22,076 nucleotides of DNA from Clostridiaceae bacterium (lineage in GTDB: Bacteria; Bacillota; Clostridia; Oscillospirales; Acutalibacteraceae). Under the pieces are notes generated by a model that saw nothing but the letters and a program-made list of their open reading frames with translations, did not search any database and was not told the DNA's origin. The first letter of the stretch is position 1, and each line of letters begins with the position of its first letter. Below, in pieces: positions 15,662 to 22,076 of the stretch. The translations under genes and the position numbers were made by a program. The stretch spans positions 1 through 22,076 of the forward strand of contig JAEDEQ010000028.1 in assembly GCA_016293225.1 (NCBI GenBank). Reading direction: 5' to 3'.

Positions 15662-15669
15662 AAGGGCTT
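15640..15669 (-). terminator. Intrinsic terminator of the XRE-desulfoferrodoxin gene
   Basis: A 7-base stem, AAGCCCT (15651-15657) with AGGGCTT (15663-15669), has a 5-base loop. On the minus strand it is followed by TTCTTTTTTTT (complement of 15640-15650). It overlaps the last codons of the convergent GtrA gene, for which it can act only as a 3' hairpin because no T-run follows on the plus strand. Confidence 0.75.
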
Positions 15670-15726
15670 AAGCAGGTACTGCTTTATTGGTTGGCACAAT
15701 CCTTGGCGGCGCCTTTTTGCGGAACT

Positions 15727-16311
15727 TTATACTCTGAATTTCATAAGACCGTGTCTGTTGCAGTAGTAAAAGATGTATCCGCGACCGCAAATCGGAAAGC
15801 GGCAGGAGGCGTCGGCTTCGGGATAAAGCTTGACCGTTTGCACTCTGTCAGAGGTGACATATGAGACAAATGATATATAGTGCTCCTTTGTCATTGGATT
15901 TTCAATCTGAACAAAGTGTTCGTTTTCAATGCGTTCAATTAAAATACCGTCCTCAGCCTCGCCCTCCTCTGCCTCGATAGGAGAAAGCGTAACTCCGCAG
16001 CAGCTTACAAGCGCGTTTCCGGTTGAGGTAATGACGTTGCCGCAGACCGGGCAGACATAGAACGAGGCACGCAGCATATTTGCGCTTTTGTTTTTGTTGT
16101 TTATGGTGTTGCCGTTCATAAGCTCTGCCACGGAAACACCGAGGGCTGCCGAAAGCGGCTCAAGCAGGGTAATATCCGGAAAGCCTTTTCCCGTTTCCCA
16201 TTTTGAAATTGCTTTGTCGCTTACGGAAAGCATTTCTGCAAGCTTAGCCTGCGTCATTTTCTTGCTTTCGCGCAAGGCTTTTATTGTTTGTCCTGTAACA
16301 TAGGCATTCAT
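15727..16311 (-). CDS. XRE-family regulator fused to a desulfoferrodoxin-like domain
   Basis: 194 residues. Residues 8-65 are a typical XRE helix-turn-helix (IKALRESKKMTQAKLAEMLS, SDKAISKWETGKGFPD). Residues 85-106 have the desulforedoxin-like iron site: CPVCG (C87, C90) and CCG (C104, C105). Residues 125-190 resemble superoxide reductase centre II: NPMTKEHYISF (H144) and YYCNRHGL (C184, H187). The usual His of HPM is Asn138, and no His is found at the position of the first ligand, so enzymatic superoxide reduction is unlikely. The natural reading is a DNA-binding regulator that senses redox state or iron through its C-terminus. AAAGAAAGAAGGGG precedes the ATG at 16309-16311. It has its own promoter (16346-16374) and terminator, and no SOR gene is nearby. 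Confidence 0.85.
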   Translation of the reverse strand: MNAYVTGQTIKALRESKKMTQAKLAEMLSVSDKAISKWETGKGFPDITLLEPLSAALGVSVAELMNGNTINNKNKSANMLRASFYVCPVCGNVITSTGNALVSCCGVTLSPIEAEEGEAEDGILIERIENEHFVQIENPMTKEHYISFVSYVTSDRVQTVKLYPEADASCRFPICGRGYIFYYCNRHGLMKFRV

Positions 16312-16345
16312 TGTTGCCCCTTCTTTCTTTTGTTTTGTTGCCTAT

Positions 16346-16374
16346 ATTATAGCCTGCGGACAAAAAAAGAGCAA
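16346..16374 (-). promoter_or_regulatory. Sigma-A type promoter of the XRE-desulfoferrodoxin gene
   Basis: On the minus strand, TTGCTC (complement of 16369-16374) and a perfect TATAAT (complement of 16346-16351) are 17 bases apart. The -35 box is the 3' arm of the upstream gene's terminator hairpin, and the seven-T run is in the spacer. The palindrome AGCCTGCG (16351-16358) / CGCAGGCT (16393-16400) flanks the -35 region and could be an operator. Confidence 0.72.
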
Positions 16375-16403
16375 CCTACGCACGGTAGAGTACGCAGGCT
16401 GCT
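16362..16403 (-). terminator. Intrinsic terminator of the CotH lipoprotein gene
   Basis: On the minus strand, AGCAGCCT pairs with AGGTTGCT (complements of 16396-16403 and 16370-16377; one G-T wobble), with a small inner CTAC/GTAG pairing. A C and seven Ts (complement of 16362-16369) follow. It overlaps the promoter of the next gene on the same strand. Confidence 0.65.
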
Positions 16404-16409
16404 GGTGAG

Positions 16410-19340
16410 TCATTTTTCTTTTGTCAGCAGTTCAATTTCAGCTTTCGTAAGGTCAAGGGTGTCAATAAGATCATCTATGAATACCGAACGCTTTTGCTTA
16501 ATGATATCACGCAAAACGGCAACATTGCTTTTCCAGCCGTTGTAGCTGAGTGAAGTCCACCGTTTTGTGTGGTACTTCATTTCTTCATCAATTTCAGCCA
16601 CCATGCCGTCAAAAATTTTCAGCAATCGCTTTGTTGAAAATGTTGAGTTCAGATGCTCAGCGTGAGTTTCAACAAGCCTTTTTCTGAACTTCTTGTTTTT
16701 GATGAGATTGCTCATGATGGTTGTGTCAAACGCATTGGAAACACCGTGTCCGTTCGGATTGAGATAATTGCCGACAGAACTTTGCTTATACGTTGACGGG
16801 AACAGCGACCAGTCCGCGTCAAAAAACACCCAGCGCCATTTGGCGCCTTTTTTGTTTTCGCGATAGAAGCGGATATTTCCGGTGTCCGTATTTGAAAAGA
16901 ACGATTCGCACATCCAGTATGATATCAGCTCATCAATATCAATTTGAGAGCAGATATAATCATAAACGCTGTCCTTTGTCACGTCGTGCGTGCGGATATA
17001 GCCGAGCAGTTTTCTGTATTCATCAAGAGAGCCGCTGTTTATTATGTCGTTTCCTTTGATGAGGTCAACATTGCCCGGGTCAAGGCCGCGGTGGTTGCTC
17101 AGGTAATCCTCGTCAATTTTTTCGCGCAGGTCATAGATTCCGTGGTACTTTCCGTTAACATAGCAGACAACGGGCTTGTAATCCATGAAATCAACGTCCA
17201 CGCTGCCCTTGATAACCTGCGAGCAGAACGCGTCGCGGATATGGGCAATTTCAAAATCCTGACCGCTGTTGCGCAAAACAAGAGAGGAAAAAACATTGAC
17301 GTTGTTTTTGAAAAACGGATAGCAGATTTCATCGGGACCGTATTTGTCGCGCAGGCGGATTGCAACGCTTTTTTGCTCGAGTGCGCGGCTGAACTGACCG
17401 AAAACGGAAATTCCTGCGTCAAAGCTTACCTGAGCTTCGCCGTCAGCGGTCATAAATTCAAAGGTGACCGGTCTTTCCCAGTCCTGCCAGTAGTTTGCTC
17501 CGAGGTGAGGAAACTCCTTTGTGTACCCTGCGCCGTTTGCCCAGATGCCGCTTTTGTTGCTGTAAAGGTTGCTGTTGTCGGTTGTGAGGAAAACAACGTC
17601 AAGCCTGCTTTTGCGGCCGACAATGTAGGTTGCGCTGACAGTGTTTGACGGAACGCAGCCGTCCTTGAAGCAGCGCGCACGGACAACCGTTGTTTTGCCG
17701 ATTGTCAGCCCGCCCTTGTAAACGGGAGATTTTTCCGTGGGGGTGCTTGAATCGAGGGTATATCTTATTATTCCGTCAGAGCACGCGAGGGAAATTTTTT
17801 CGCCCTTTTCAACATAGGTACTGCTTTTTGAAAAAACGGGATCGGCAAGCGCCTTTGAAAGGGCCTTGCCCGGGTTCTTTTTTTTCGGTGTGTATGCGGC
17901 AAAGTATACGGCGGAATCATCACTAAAAACATTTCTTCCGCAAACATAGCCGTCAAAAAGCCTGCCGTATGTGAGGCTGTCGGCAATAACGCCGCTGCTG
18001 TCGGCAAGGTATACCGTCTCTCCGTATCGGTTAAGACCGATGTTACAGTAAACATTGCTGCCGCGCACGGCGGTTTCATCGGCGCAGTAAATAACGCAGT
18101 ATTCTCCGGGAGAAACCGTATAATCCGGCAGCTTATGAAAGCTCTCCGCTTTTTTTGAGTCGGAGAGCCTGTAATTTTTCAGATTAATTTTGTTTTGCGA
18201 GTTGTTCAAAAGCTCAATGTAGTCGCGCGTTTCGCCGTCCGGCGCGGCAACGCTTGTGTTAACCGGTGCAATTTCCGTAATAACGAGGTCCTTGCTTTTT
18301 GTTTTGGCCGCGCTTTCAACGCTGTCAAAGCTTACTGAGCCGTTTTTTGCGCCGGGAGTCGATTTTGGAAAGAAAGCGGTCTTTCCGCCTGAGTCAATGC
18401 CGCAGGAGAGGTTTGAAAAAAGGTCAAAAACCTTGATTGAATCAAGCTCTTTTCCGTTTTTGTCAAAAAGATAAAGCTTTTCCTCCTTGCCGTTCAGCTT
18501 GAATGTGGCGTGAAGCTCCCCGCCGTCCTTGTAGGTCTTTTCTTTTCCGGAAAGGAGAATTACAAGATAGCCGCCGCCTTTGATTTTGCAGCCGGACGGG
18601 AAAGCCCATTTTTTGCTGTCGGCCGCGTCGTCGGAAAGGAACAAACCGGAAAGGTCCGCGTCCTCTTTTGCGCCGTTGTAAAGCTCGACCCAGCTTACAA
18701 AATCACCGTCAGAATCAAGGAGCGTCTGCGTATTCGTTGTTGAGTATTCGTTGATACGCAGCCCGTTTAAGTCACTTTCAGGTGCCTGCTCAGAGGTTGA
18801 CTCGCTGCTTTGGAAAGGTGTGGCGTCTTGTCCGTTAGGCTTTCCCGGCGTAGGCTTTTTGAAAACGGTCTGCGCATTGTTTTGGTCAATGCCGAAGGAG
18901 GTGTCCGCTTCAAGCTGCGGAAGGTTCAGCAGGGAGACGAGCACATTTTCCCTGTTGTAAAGGCGGATGCCCTCGCCGTTGCTGCTGCTTATCTTAAACG
19001 GCGCATGGAAAATGCGGCTTTGAACGTCGCATTTGTAATTGCCGTCCGCAAAGACAACAAGACATTCTCCGCTTTTCAGGGTTACTGACGGAAAAACAAA
19101 TTTGTCAGCCTTCATTCCGTTGTCGGTCAGGGAATAACCGCCAAGGTCAATATCGCTTCCGGTCGGGTTGTAAAGCTCAACCCAGTCGCAGAACTCTCCG
19201 TTTTCGTCGGCAAGGACGGAAACGTTGTTGCTCATGGCCTCGGAAATGCAGATATCCGTGTATTCACTTTTTGAACAGCCGCAAAACAGGGCGGTTATAA
19301 TAAGAAACAAGGCAATAAAAGAAGCCGAAAACTTTTTCAT
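16410..19340 (-). CDS. Lipoprotein with three lamin-tail domains, chitobiase-type domain and CotH kinase domain
   Basis: 976 residues. The N-terminus MKKFSASFIALFLIITALFCGC is a lipoprotein signal with the likely lipidated Cys at 22. Three lamin-tail (LTD) beta domains lie at about 28-165, 192-335 and 350-490, each with an EI/EAM/EYS start and a WVELYN or YIELLN motif. A chitobiase/hexosaminidase C-terminal-like domain follows at about 500-575 (YTLDSSTPTEKSP). The CotH-type kinase domain spans about 580-900, with YHGIYDLREKID (about 732-743), NTDTGNIRFYR (about 817-827) and WRWVFFDADWS (about 835-845; Asp841 and Asp843 are probable metal ligands). CotH is an atypical kinase of spore coat proteins; surface-anchored relatives also occur outside spores. 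AAAGGAT precedes the ATG. The terminator at 16362-16403 follows the stop. Confidence 0.9.
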   Translation of the reverse strand: MKKFSASFIALFLIITALFCGCSKSEYTDICISEAMSNNVSVLADENGEFCDWVELYNPTGSDIDLGGYSLTDNGMKADKFVFPSVTLKSGECLVVFADGNYKCDVQSRIFHAPFKISSSNGEGIRLYNRENVLVSLLNLPQLEADTSFGIDQNNAQTVFKKPTPGKPNGQDATPFQSSESTSEQAPESDLNGLRINEYSTTNTQTLLDSDGDFVSWVELYNGAKEDADLSGLFLSDDAADSKKWAFPSGCKIKGGGYLVILLSGKEKTYKDGGELHATFKLNGKEEKLYLFDKNGKELDSIKVFDLFSNLSCGIDSGGKTAFFPKSTPGAKNGSVSFDSVESAAKTKSKDLVITEIAPVNTSVAAPDGETRDYIELLNNSQNKINLKNYRLSDSKKAESFHKLPDYTVSPGEYCVIYCADETAVRGSNVYCNIGLNRYGETVYLADSSGVIADSLTYGRLFDGYVCGRNVFSDDSAVYFAAYTPKKKNPGKALSKALADPVFSKSSTYVEKGEKISLACSDGIIRYTLDSSTPTEKSPVYKGGLTIGKTTVVRARCFKDGCVPSNTVSATYIVGRKSRLDVVFLTTDNSNLYSNKSGIWANGAGYTKEFPHLGANYWQDWERPVTFEFMTADGEAQVSFDAGISVFGQFSRALEQKSVAIRLRDKYGPDEICYPFFKNNVNVFSSLVLRNSGQDFEIAHIRDAFCSQVIKGSVDVDFMDYKPVVCYVNGKYHGIYDLREKIDEDYLSNHRGLDPGNVDLIKGNDIINSGSLDEYRKLLGYIRTHDVTKDSVYDYICSQIDIDELISYWMCESFFSNTDTGNIRFYRENKKGAKWRWVFFDADWSLFPSTYKQSSVGNYLNPNGHGVSNAFDTTIMSNLIKNKKFRKRLVETHAEHLNSTFSTKRLLKIFDGMVAEIDEEMKYHTKRWTSLSYNGWKSNVAVLRDIIKQKRSVFIDDLIDTLDLTKAEIELLTKEK

Positions 19341-19368
19341 TGTAAACTATCCTTTGCGTTGTTTGATA

Positions 19369-19851
19369 TCATAGGGTAATGCTTTCGGTCTTGGCGTTGG
19401 TAACCTTTATAAGGTCAAGCGGGGAGAGGAAAATCTGCGTTCCGAGTGCGCCGCCGCTGATGATGATTTCGTCAAAATTCAGCGCGGAGGAGTCAATAAC
19501 CGTCATAAACTGCTTTTTCATTCCGACAGAAGTGCAGCCGCCGCGGATATACCCGGTAACAGCGCGTATATCCTTGACGTGCAGCATTTCAACGCTCTTT
19601 TCGCCGACGGCTTTTGCCGCAGCCTTGAGCGAAAGCTCCTTGCTGATCGGTATTACAAAAACAAAATGTTCACCGCTTTTGCCTTTTGTAACAAGGGTCT
19701 TGAACGTTGAGTCAAGCGGCTGAGAGAGCATATTTGCAATATGAACGCCGTCAATAAATTCCTCGCACTCATAATAATTGACTTTGTAAGGAATTTTATT
19801 TTTATCAAGTATACGCATAGCGTTTGTCTTTTGGTTTTTTTCTTTGGACAT
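19369..19851 (-). CDS. ybaK: YbaK-type Cys-tRNA(Pro)/Cys-tRNA deacylase
   Basis: 160 residues from MSKEKNQKTNAMRILDKNKI. It carries the YbaK signature: the N-terminal helix (TNAMRILDKNKIPY), VFKTLV-like FKTLVTKGKSGEHFVFVIP with the conserved catalytic-loop Lys, a GYIRGGCTSVGMKKQF segment, and SGGALGTQIFLSP. YbaK removes cysteine from mischarged tRNA(Pro), complementing ProX-type enzymes that remove alanine; the window opens with such a ProX-like gene. The ATG at 19849-19851 is preceded by GGGTG, a weak site; in-frame GTGs lie up to six codons upstream. A 5' leader of about 70 bases from the promoter at 19924-19952 contains a small hairpin (AAGCGCC/GGTGCTT) directly before the start. Confidence 0.9.
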   Translation of the reverse strand: MSKEKNQKTNAMRILDKNKIPYKVNYYECEEFIDGVHIANMLSQPLDSTFKTLVTKGKSGEHFVFVIPISKELSLKAAAKAVGEKSVEMLHVKDIRAVTGYIRGGCTSVGMKKQFMTVIDSSALNFDEIIISGGALGTQIFLSPLDLIKVTNAKTESITL

Positions 19852-19923
19852 TGTTAACACCCGAAGCACCGAAAACAGGCGCTTTTTTTCCTTTTGGTCT
19901 GGTATTCCGTTTGTTTTTAAGTT

Positions 19924-19952
19924 ATAATACCATAATAATGAAATCATTTCAA
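19924..19952 (-). promoter_or_regulatory. Sigma-A type promoter of the ybaK-like gene
   Basis: On the minus strand, TTGAAA (complement of 19947-19952) and TATTAT (complement of 19924-19929) are 17 bases apart. It lies in the 143-base gap shared with the divergent rlmA gene, for which I could not find an equally clear promoter. Confidence 0.72.
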
Positions 19953-19994
19953 GATTAATATAAAGCGATAAAAATATAAAACAGGTGATAATGA

Positions 19995-20810
19995 ATGGAT
20001 AACGAGCATATTCTCTGCTGTCCGGTGTGCAAAAAGGAGCTTGCCGACAGCGGAAAAACATATATCTGCGAAAGCGGACATAATTTTGACAAGGCAAAAG
20101 AGGGCTATGTAAATCTGCTTTCCGGCTTGCATAAGCAGGGCGAGCTTATTGGAGACAACAAGAGCATGGCTCTTTCGCGCCGGAGCTTTTTGAACAAGGG
20201 CTATTTTTCATCTCTTGCCGGGGCGGTGTGTTCGCTGTTAGAAGCCGAGGGCAAGGACTGTCCTACTGTGCTTGACATCTGCTGCGGCGAGGGGTATTAC
20301 TCGCAATACGTTGCCGAGCGTGTCAACTGCCGTCTTTTCGGCTTTGATATTTCAAAAAACATGGTGCGCCTTGCGGCAAAAAGGAGGCTTAATGCAGTCT
20401 TTTTTGTTGCCAATCTTTCGCATATACCTGTTTTTGACGGGTCAACGGATTTTGCTTTTCATCTTTTTGCACCGTTTCATGCTTCGGAGTTTTCACGGGT
20501 ACTTAAAAAGGGTGGTGCCCTTGTGACGGCGGTTCCGGGCAAAAAGCATTTGTGGGAGCTTAAAGAAGCGATATATGACACACCGTATGAAAACGACGAA
20601 GCGCTCCCATTGGCGGAAGAACTTACCCTTGAAAGAACGGTAAAGGTTTGTGCAAAAATAAAGCTTGATAATAATGAAGACATACTGAGCCTTTTCAAAA
20701 TGACTCCGTATTATTACAGAACCTCAAAAGAGGGGATTGAAAGGGCGGCTGCGCTCGGTACGCTTGAAACAAGGCTTGAATTTGTTATTGGCGTGTACAG
20801 GAAGGAATAA
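19995..20810 (+). CDS. rlmA: RlmA-type 23S rRNA (guanine-N1)-methyltransferase
   Basis: 271 residues. An N-terminal zinc finger (C9, C12, C25, H29 in CCPVCKKELADSGKTYICES and GHNFD) is followed by the family segment AKEGYVNLLSG. A Rossmann SAM-methyltransferase core starts at about residue 90, with motif I VLDICCGEGYYSQYV, FGFDISKNMVRLAAKR for the ribose-binding acid, and HLFAPFHASEFSRVLKKGG for motif IV and later. RlmA methylates G745 or G748 in helix 35 of 23S rRNA, and some members confer tylosin or mycinamicin resistance (TlrB). AGGTGAT lies just before the ATG at 19995; an out-of-frame ATG at 19991 is ignored. A tRNA-Ala gene with its own promoter follows. Confidence 0.9.
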   Translation: MDNEHILCCPVCKKELADSGKTYICESGHNFDKAKEGYVNLLSGLHKQGELIGDNKSMALSRRSFLNKGYFSSLAGAVCSLLEAEGKDCPTVLDICCGEGYYSQYVAERVNCRLFGFDISKNMVRLAAKRRLNAVFFVANLSHIPVFDGSTDFAFHLFAPFHASEFSRVLKKGGALVTAVPGKKHLWELKEAIYDTPYENDEALPLAEELTLERTVKVCAKIKLDNNEDILSLFKMTPYYYRTSKEGIERAAALGTLETRLEFVIGVYRKE

Positions 20811-20856
20811 GGAAGAAATAAGGAGACAATCCGGCTAAAAAAATTTAAAAAAACAC

Positions 20857-20885
20857 TTGACATTTGTGCGTTCTCTTATTATAAT
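20857..20885 (+). promoter_or_regulatory. Perfect consensus sigma-A promoter of tRNA-Ala
   Basis: TTGACA (20857-20862), 17-base spacer, TATAAT (20880-20885): all twelve positions match consensus. The tRNA begins 21 bases downstream of the -10 box, as expected for a stable-RNA promoter, with a short 5' leader. Confidence 0.92.
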
Positions 20886-20906
20886 ATCCAAGTGATTCAG
20901 ACACAT

Positions 20907-20982
<76 letters not shown>

Positions 20983-21014
20983 TATACGGAATTAGCTATG
21001 AGCTCCGTCTCGGT

Positions 21015-21054
21015 TACCTCGCCGTGTAAAAATCAGAGGTATTTTTTTTACACG
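21015..21054 (+). terminator. Terminator after tRNA-Ala with an alternative, mutually exclusive hairpin
   Basis: TACCTC (21015-21020) pairs with GAGGTA (21036-21041) and is directly followed by eight Ts (21042-21049), a standard intrinsic terminator. The alternative pairing CGTGTAAAAA (21023-21032) with TTTTTACACG (21045-21054) is a perfect 10-base stem that would use the same T-run and break the first hairpin. Confidence 0.65.
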
Positions 21055-21113
21055 CGGTGTCAACCGCTGCAGAACAATTTTTCACCCTAAACAAAAGAAA
21101 ACTTAATATTTAC

Positions 21114-21200
21114 GCGGAGGTGGCGGAATTGGCAGACGCGCTGGATTCAGGTTCCAGTGGTAGCAATACTGTGTGGGTTCAAGTCCCATCCCCCGCACCA
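21114..21200 (+). tRNA. tRNA-Leu (anticodon CAG), CCA encoded
   Basis: An 87-base class II tRNA. Acceptor GCGGAGG faces CCCCCGC with an A5-C68 mismatch. The anticodon stem CTGGA/TCCAG carries loop TTCAGGT with anticodon CAG. A long variable arm (GGTA-GCAA-TACT) follows, then the T-arm GTGGG/CCCAT with TTCAAGT, discriminator A, and encoded CCA. No convincing promoter of its own is seen; it may depend on read-through from tRNA-Ala. Confidence 0.95.
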
Positions 21201-21233
21201 AAAATCCCGAATGCATCAGCGCTCGGGATTTTT
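21200..21233 (+). terminator. Intrinsic terminator directly after tRNA-Leu
   Basis: A perfect 11-base stem, AAAAATCCCGA (21200-21210) with TCGGGATTTTT (21223-21233), has a 12-base loop and ends in Ts, followed by CCTTTTT. The stem begins at the last base of the encoded CCA. Confidence 0.85.
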
Positions 21234-21241
21234 CCTTTTTA

Positions 21242-21314
21242 CCTATTCACTTTTCACTCTTCTTTGACTTCGGTCGGGATTTTGGAAAGTAAGAAGTAAG
21301 AGGGAATAGTGAAG
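21242..21314. repeat. Imperfect inverted repeat in the gap between tRNA-Leu and the broken gene
   Basis: The CT-rich arm at 21242-21264 (CTATTCACTTTTCACTCTTC) is mirrored by the GA-rich arm at 21289-21314 (AAGAAGTAAGAGGGAATAGT), giving an imperfect long stem with a loop of about 24 bases. Such low-complexity CT/GA palindromes resemble dispersed intergenic repeats; copies elsewhere cannot be checked here. Confidence 0.45.
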
Positions 21315-21350
21315 AAGACGTAATACTGACCTATGCCCCTTTTAAAACAC

Positions 21351-21379
21351 TTAACATTATTCCCGCTTCGTCATATAGT
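21351..21379 (+). promoter_or_regulatory. Probable promoter of the interrupted gene
   Basis: TTAACA (21351-21356), 17-base spacer, TATAGT (21374-21379), 37 bases before the ATG at 21417. Each box differs from consensus at one position. Confidence 0.6.
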
Positions 21380-21416
21380 GATAGTAAGCTATTTTAAATC
21401 AGAAAGTTGGGAAATT

Positions 21417-21974
21417 ATGTGTAATAGCTATACCGGTCAGCAAATATGCCTGATGAATCAGTTGAGGCAATTATGGGGGCAGCATGTGTATTGGACGCGC
21501 TTTGCCATTATCAGCACAGCGGCTGATCTTGACGATTCAGATCCGGTTACAAAAAGGCTGCTGCGAAATCCAAAGGATTTTGCAAAGCTGTTTGCACCCA
21601 TTTTCGGCATGAAAACGGCAAAACGGTTTTAAGAGCTTTTTACCCGGCATCTGCTGATTGCCGCCGATTTGGTTAACGCAGCAAAAAAAGGCGAAACCCA
21701 AAAGGCGGATATTGCCAGAAAAAAATGGTATAAAAATGCAGATGAAATTGCCGGATTTTTACATTGCGTAAATCATTGCTGGAGCGAAGAAAAATGGAAG
21801 GATATGATGTACAGTCATTTGGAAATGACGGAAAAGGAAGCAACGCTTCGCCTGAACGGAAAGTACACAGCAGATATTAATATTTTCGATGACATCGAAA
21901 ACGAAGCGTTTAAAATGGCCGATTATATGTTCTGCGGAATTATAAAAATGTGTTTCCATAATAAGCAAAACTGA
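21417..21974 (+). pseudogene. Gene of a clostridial family (often named 'acetylglutamate kinase') broken by one in-frame TAA
   Basis: Reading from the ATG at 21417 (GGGA about 6 bases upstream) gives MCNSYTGQQICLMNQLRQLW through GMKTAKRF, then TAA at 21630-21632, then in the same frame ELFTRHLLIAADLVNAAKKG to the TGA at 21972-21974. The joined 185-residue reading matches, from memory, an all-helical clostridial family of about 180 residues (VYWTRFAIISTAADLDD, VTKRLLRNPKDF, FHKW/KKWYKNADEIA, MADYMFCGIIK). Databases often call this family acetylglutamate kinase without support. In relatives the broken position is usually Glu, so one G-to-T change (GAA to TAA) explains it. The reading frame on both sides is intact, so the break is recent, or it is a sequencing error. 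The C-terminal half has no obvious ribosome site of its own. Confidence 0.75.
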
Positions 21975-22020
21975 CAAATGAATTTTTCATACATTTGTAT
22001 CCTGCAACTTCACAAATAAT

Positions 22021-22076
22021 AGGCTCTATAATAAATGTTGGGGTAACCAAATAAGAGCCTGCTGAAAATAAAAGAG
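22021..22076. mobile_element. Possible insertion-sequence end (ISL3-like) at the window edge
   Basis: AGGCTCT (22021-22027) and AGAGCCT (22054-22060) form a perfect 7-base inverted repeat around ATAATAAATGTTGGGGTAAC. The GGCTCT start with a following GTTGGGG block is reminiscent of ISL3-family terminal repeats. No transposase is visible because the window ends 16 bases later, so this is an inference; a plain hairpin is the alternative. Confidence 0.35.

Noticed and set aside
16944..17648. 234-residue plus-strand ORF inside the CotH lipoprotein gene
   Set aside because: Antisense to a conserved kinase domain, with no start signal or domain.
19923..19928. TATAAT on the plus strand as the rlmA promoter
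   Set aside because: It is the near-palindromic complement of the ybaK -10 box, and no -35 element stands 16-18 bases upstream.
21057..21299. 80-residue ORF across tRNA-Leu
   Set aside because: It is the translation of the tRNA gene and its terminator; tRNA structure explains the sequence fully.
21630..21632. Stop-codon recoding (selenocysteine or pyrrolysine) in the interrupted gene
   Set aside because: The codon is TAA, which is not used for either, and relatives have Glu here, so a nonsense mutation is simpler.

Overview
The window looks like chromosomal DNA of a low-to-mid GC, spore-forming Firmicute of the class Clostridia, probably near the Oscillospiraceae/Ruminococcaceae. This is inferred from gene content (SleB-type cortex hydrolase, CotH-type kinase lipoprotein, DUF5685, GPH sugar symporter), AGGAGG-like ribosome sites, sigma-A type -35/-10 boxes with 17-base spacers, and frequent intrinsic terminators. 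No assignment below genus level is possible by eye.

Left part (1-3700): the 3' end of a ProX-like prolyl-tRNA editing gene shares a bidirectional terminator with a three-gene minus-strand operon (DUF5685 protein, J-domain protein with a Cys-rich tail, small membrane protein) driven from one clear promoter. A SleB-like spore hydrolase reads away from it and converges on a small membrane-protein ORF.

Sugar and potassium block (3700-12030): a cytoplasmic GH31 glycosidase with its own promoter and terminator diverges from trkA-trkH (K+ uptake), which is followed by a GPH-family sugar/cation symporter and a YhhN-family membrane protein.

Small-protein and second RCK block (11565-15700): three tiny, translationally coupled, uncharacterised proteins on the minus strand diverge from a metallophosphoesterase and two single-domain TrkA-like (RCK) proteins with a consensus promoter. 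PAP2 phosphatase and GtrA-like membrane proteins follow. Together with trkA-trkH this gives three RCK genes, a strong investment in K+ control.

Right part (15640-22076): a minus-strand XRE regulator fused to a degenerate desulfoferrodoxin-like domain; a 976-residue lipoprotein with lamin-tail repeats and a CotH kinase domain; a YbaK-like Cys-tRNA(Pro) deacylase diverging from rlmA; tRNA-Ala(GGC) behind a perfect consensus promoter; tRNA-Leu(CAG); a gene of a clostridial family broken by a single in-frame TAA; and, at the very edge, an inverted-repeat segment that may be the end of an insertion sequence.

No CRISPR array, prophage, rRNA or obvious defence island is present. The most interesting unexplained items are the XRE-desulfoferrodoxin regulator, the DUF5685/J-domain operon, the three-small-protein operon and the phosphoesterase/RCK/RCK operon.
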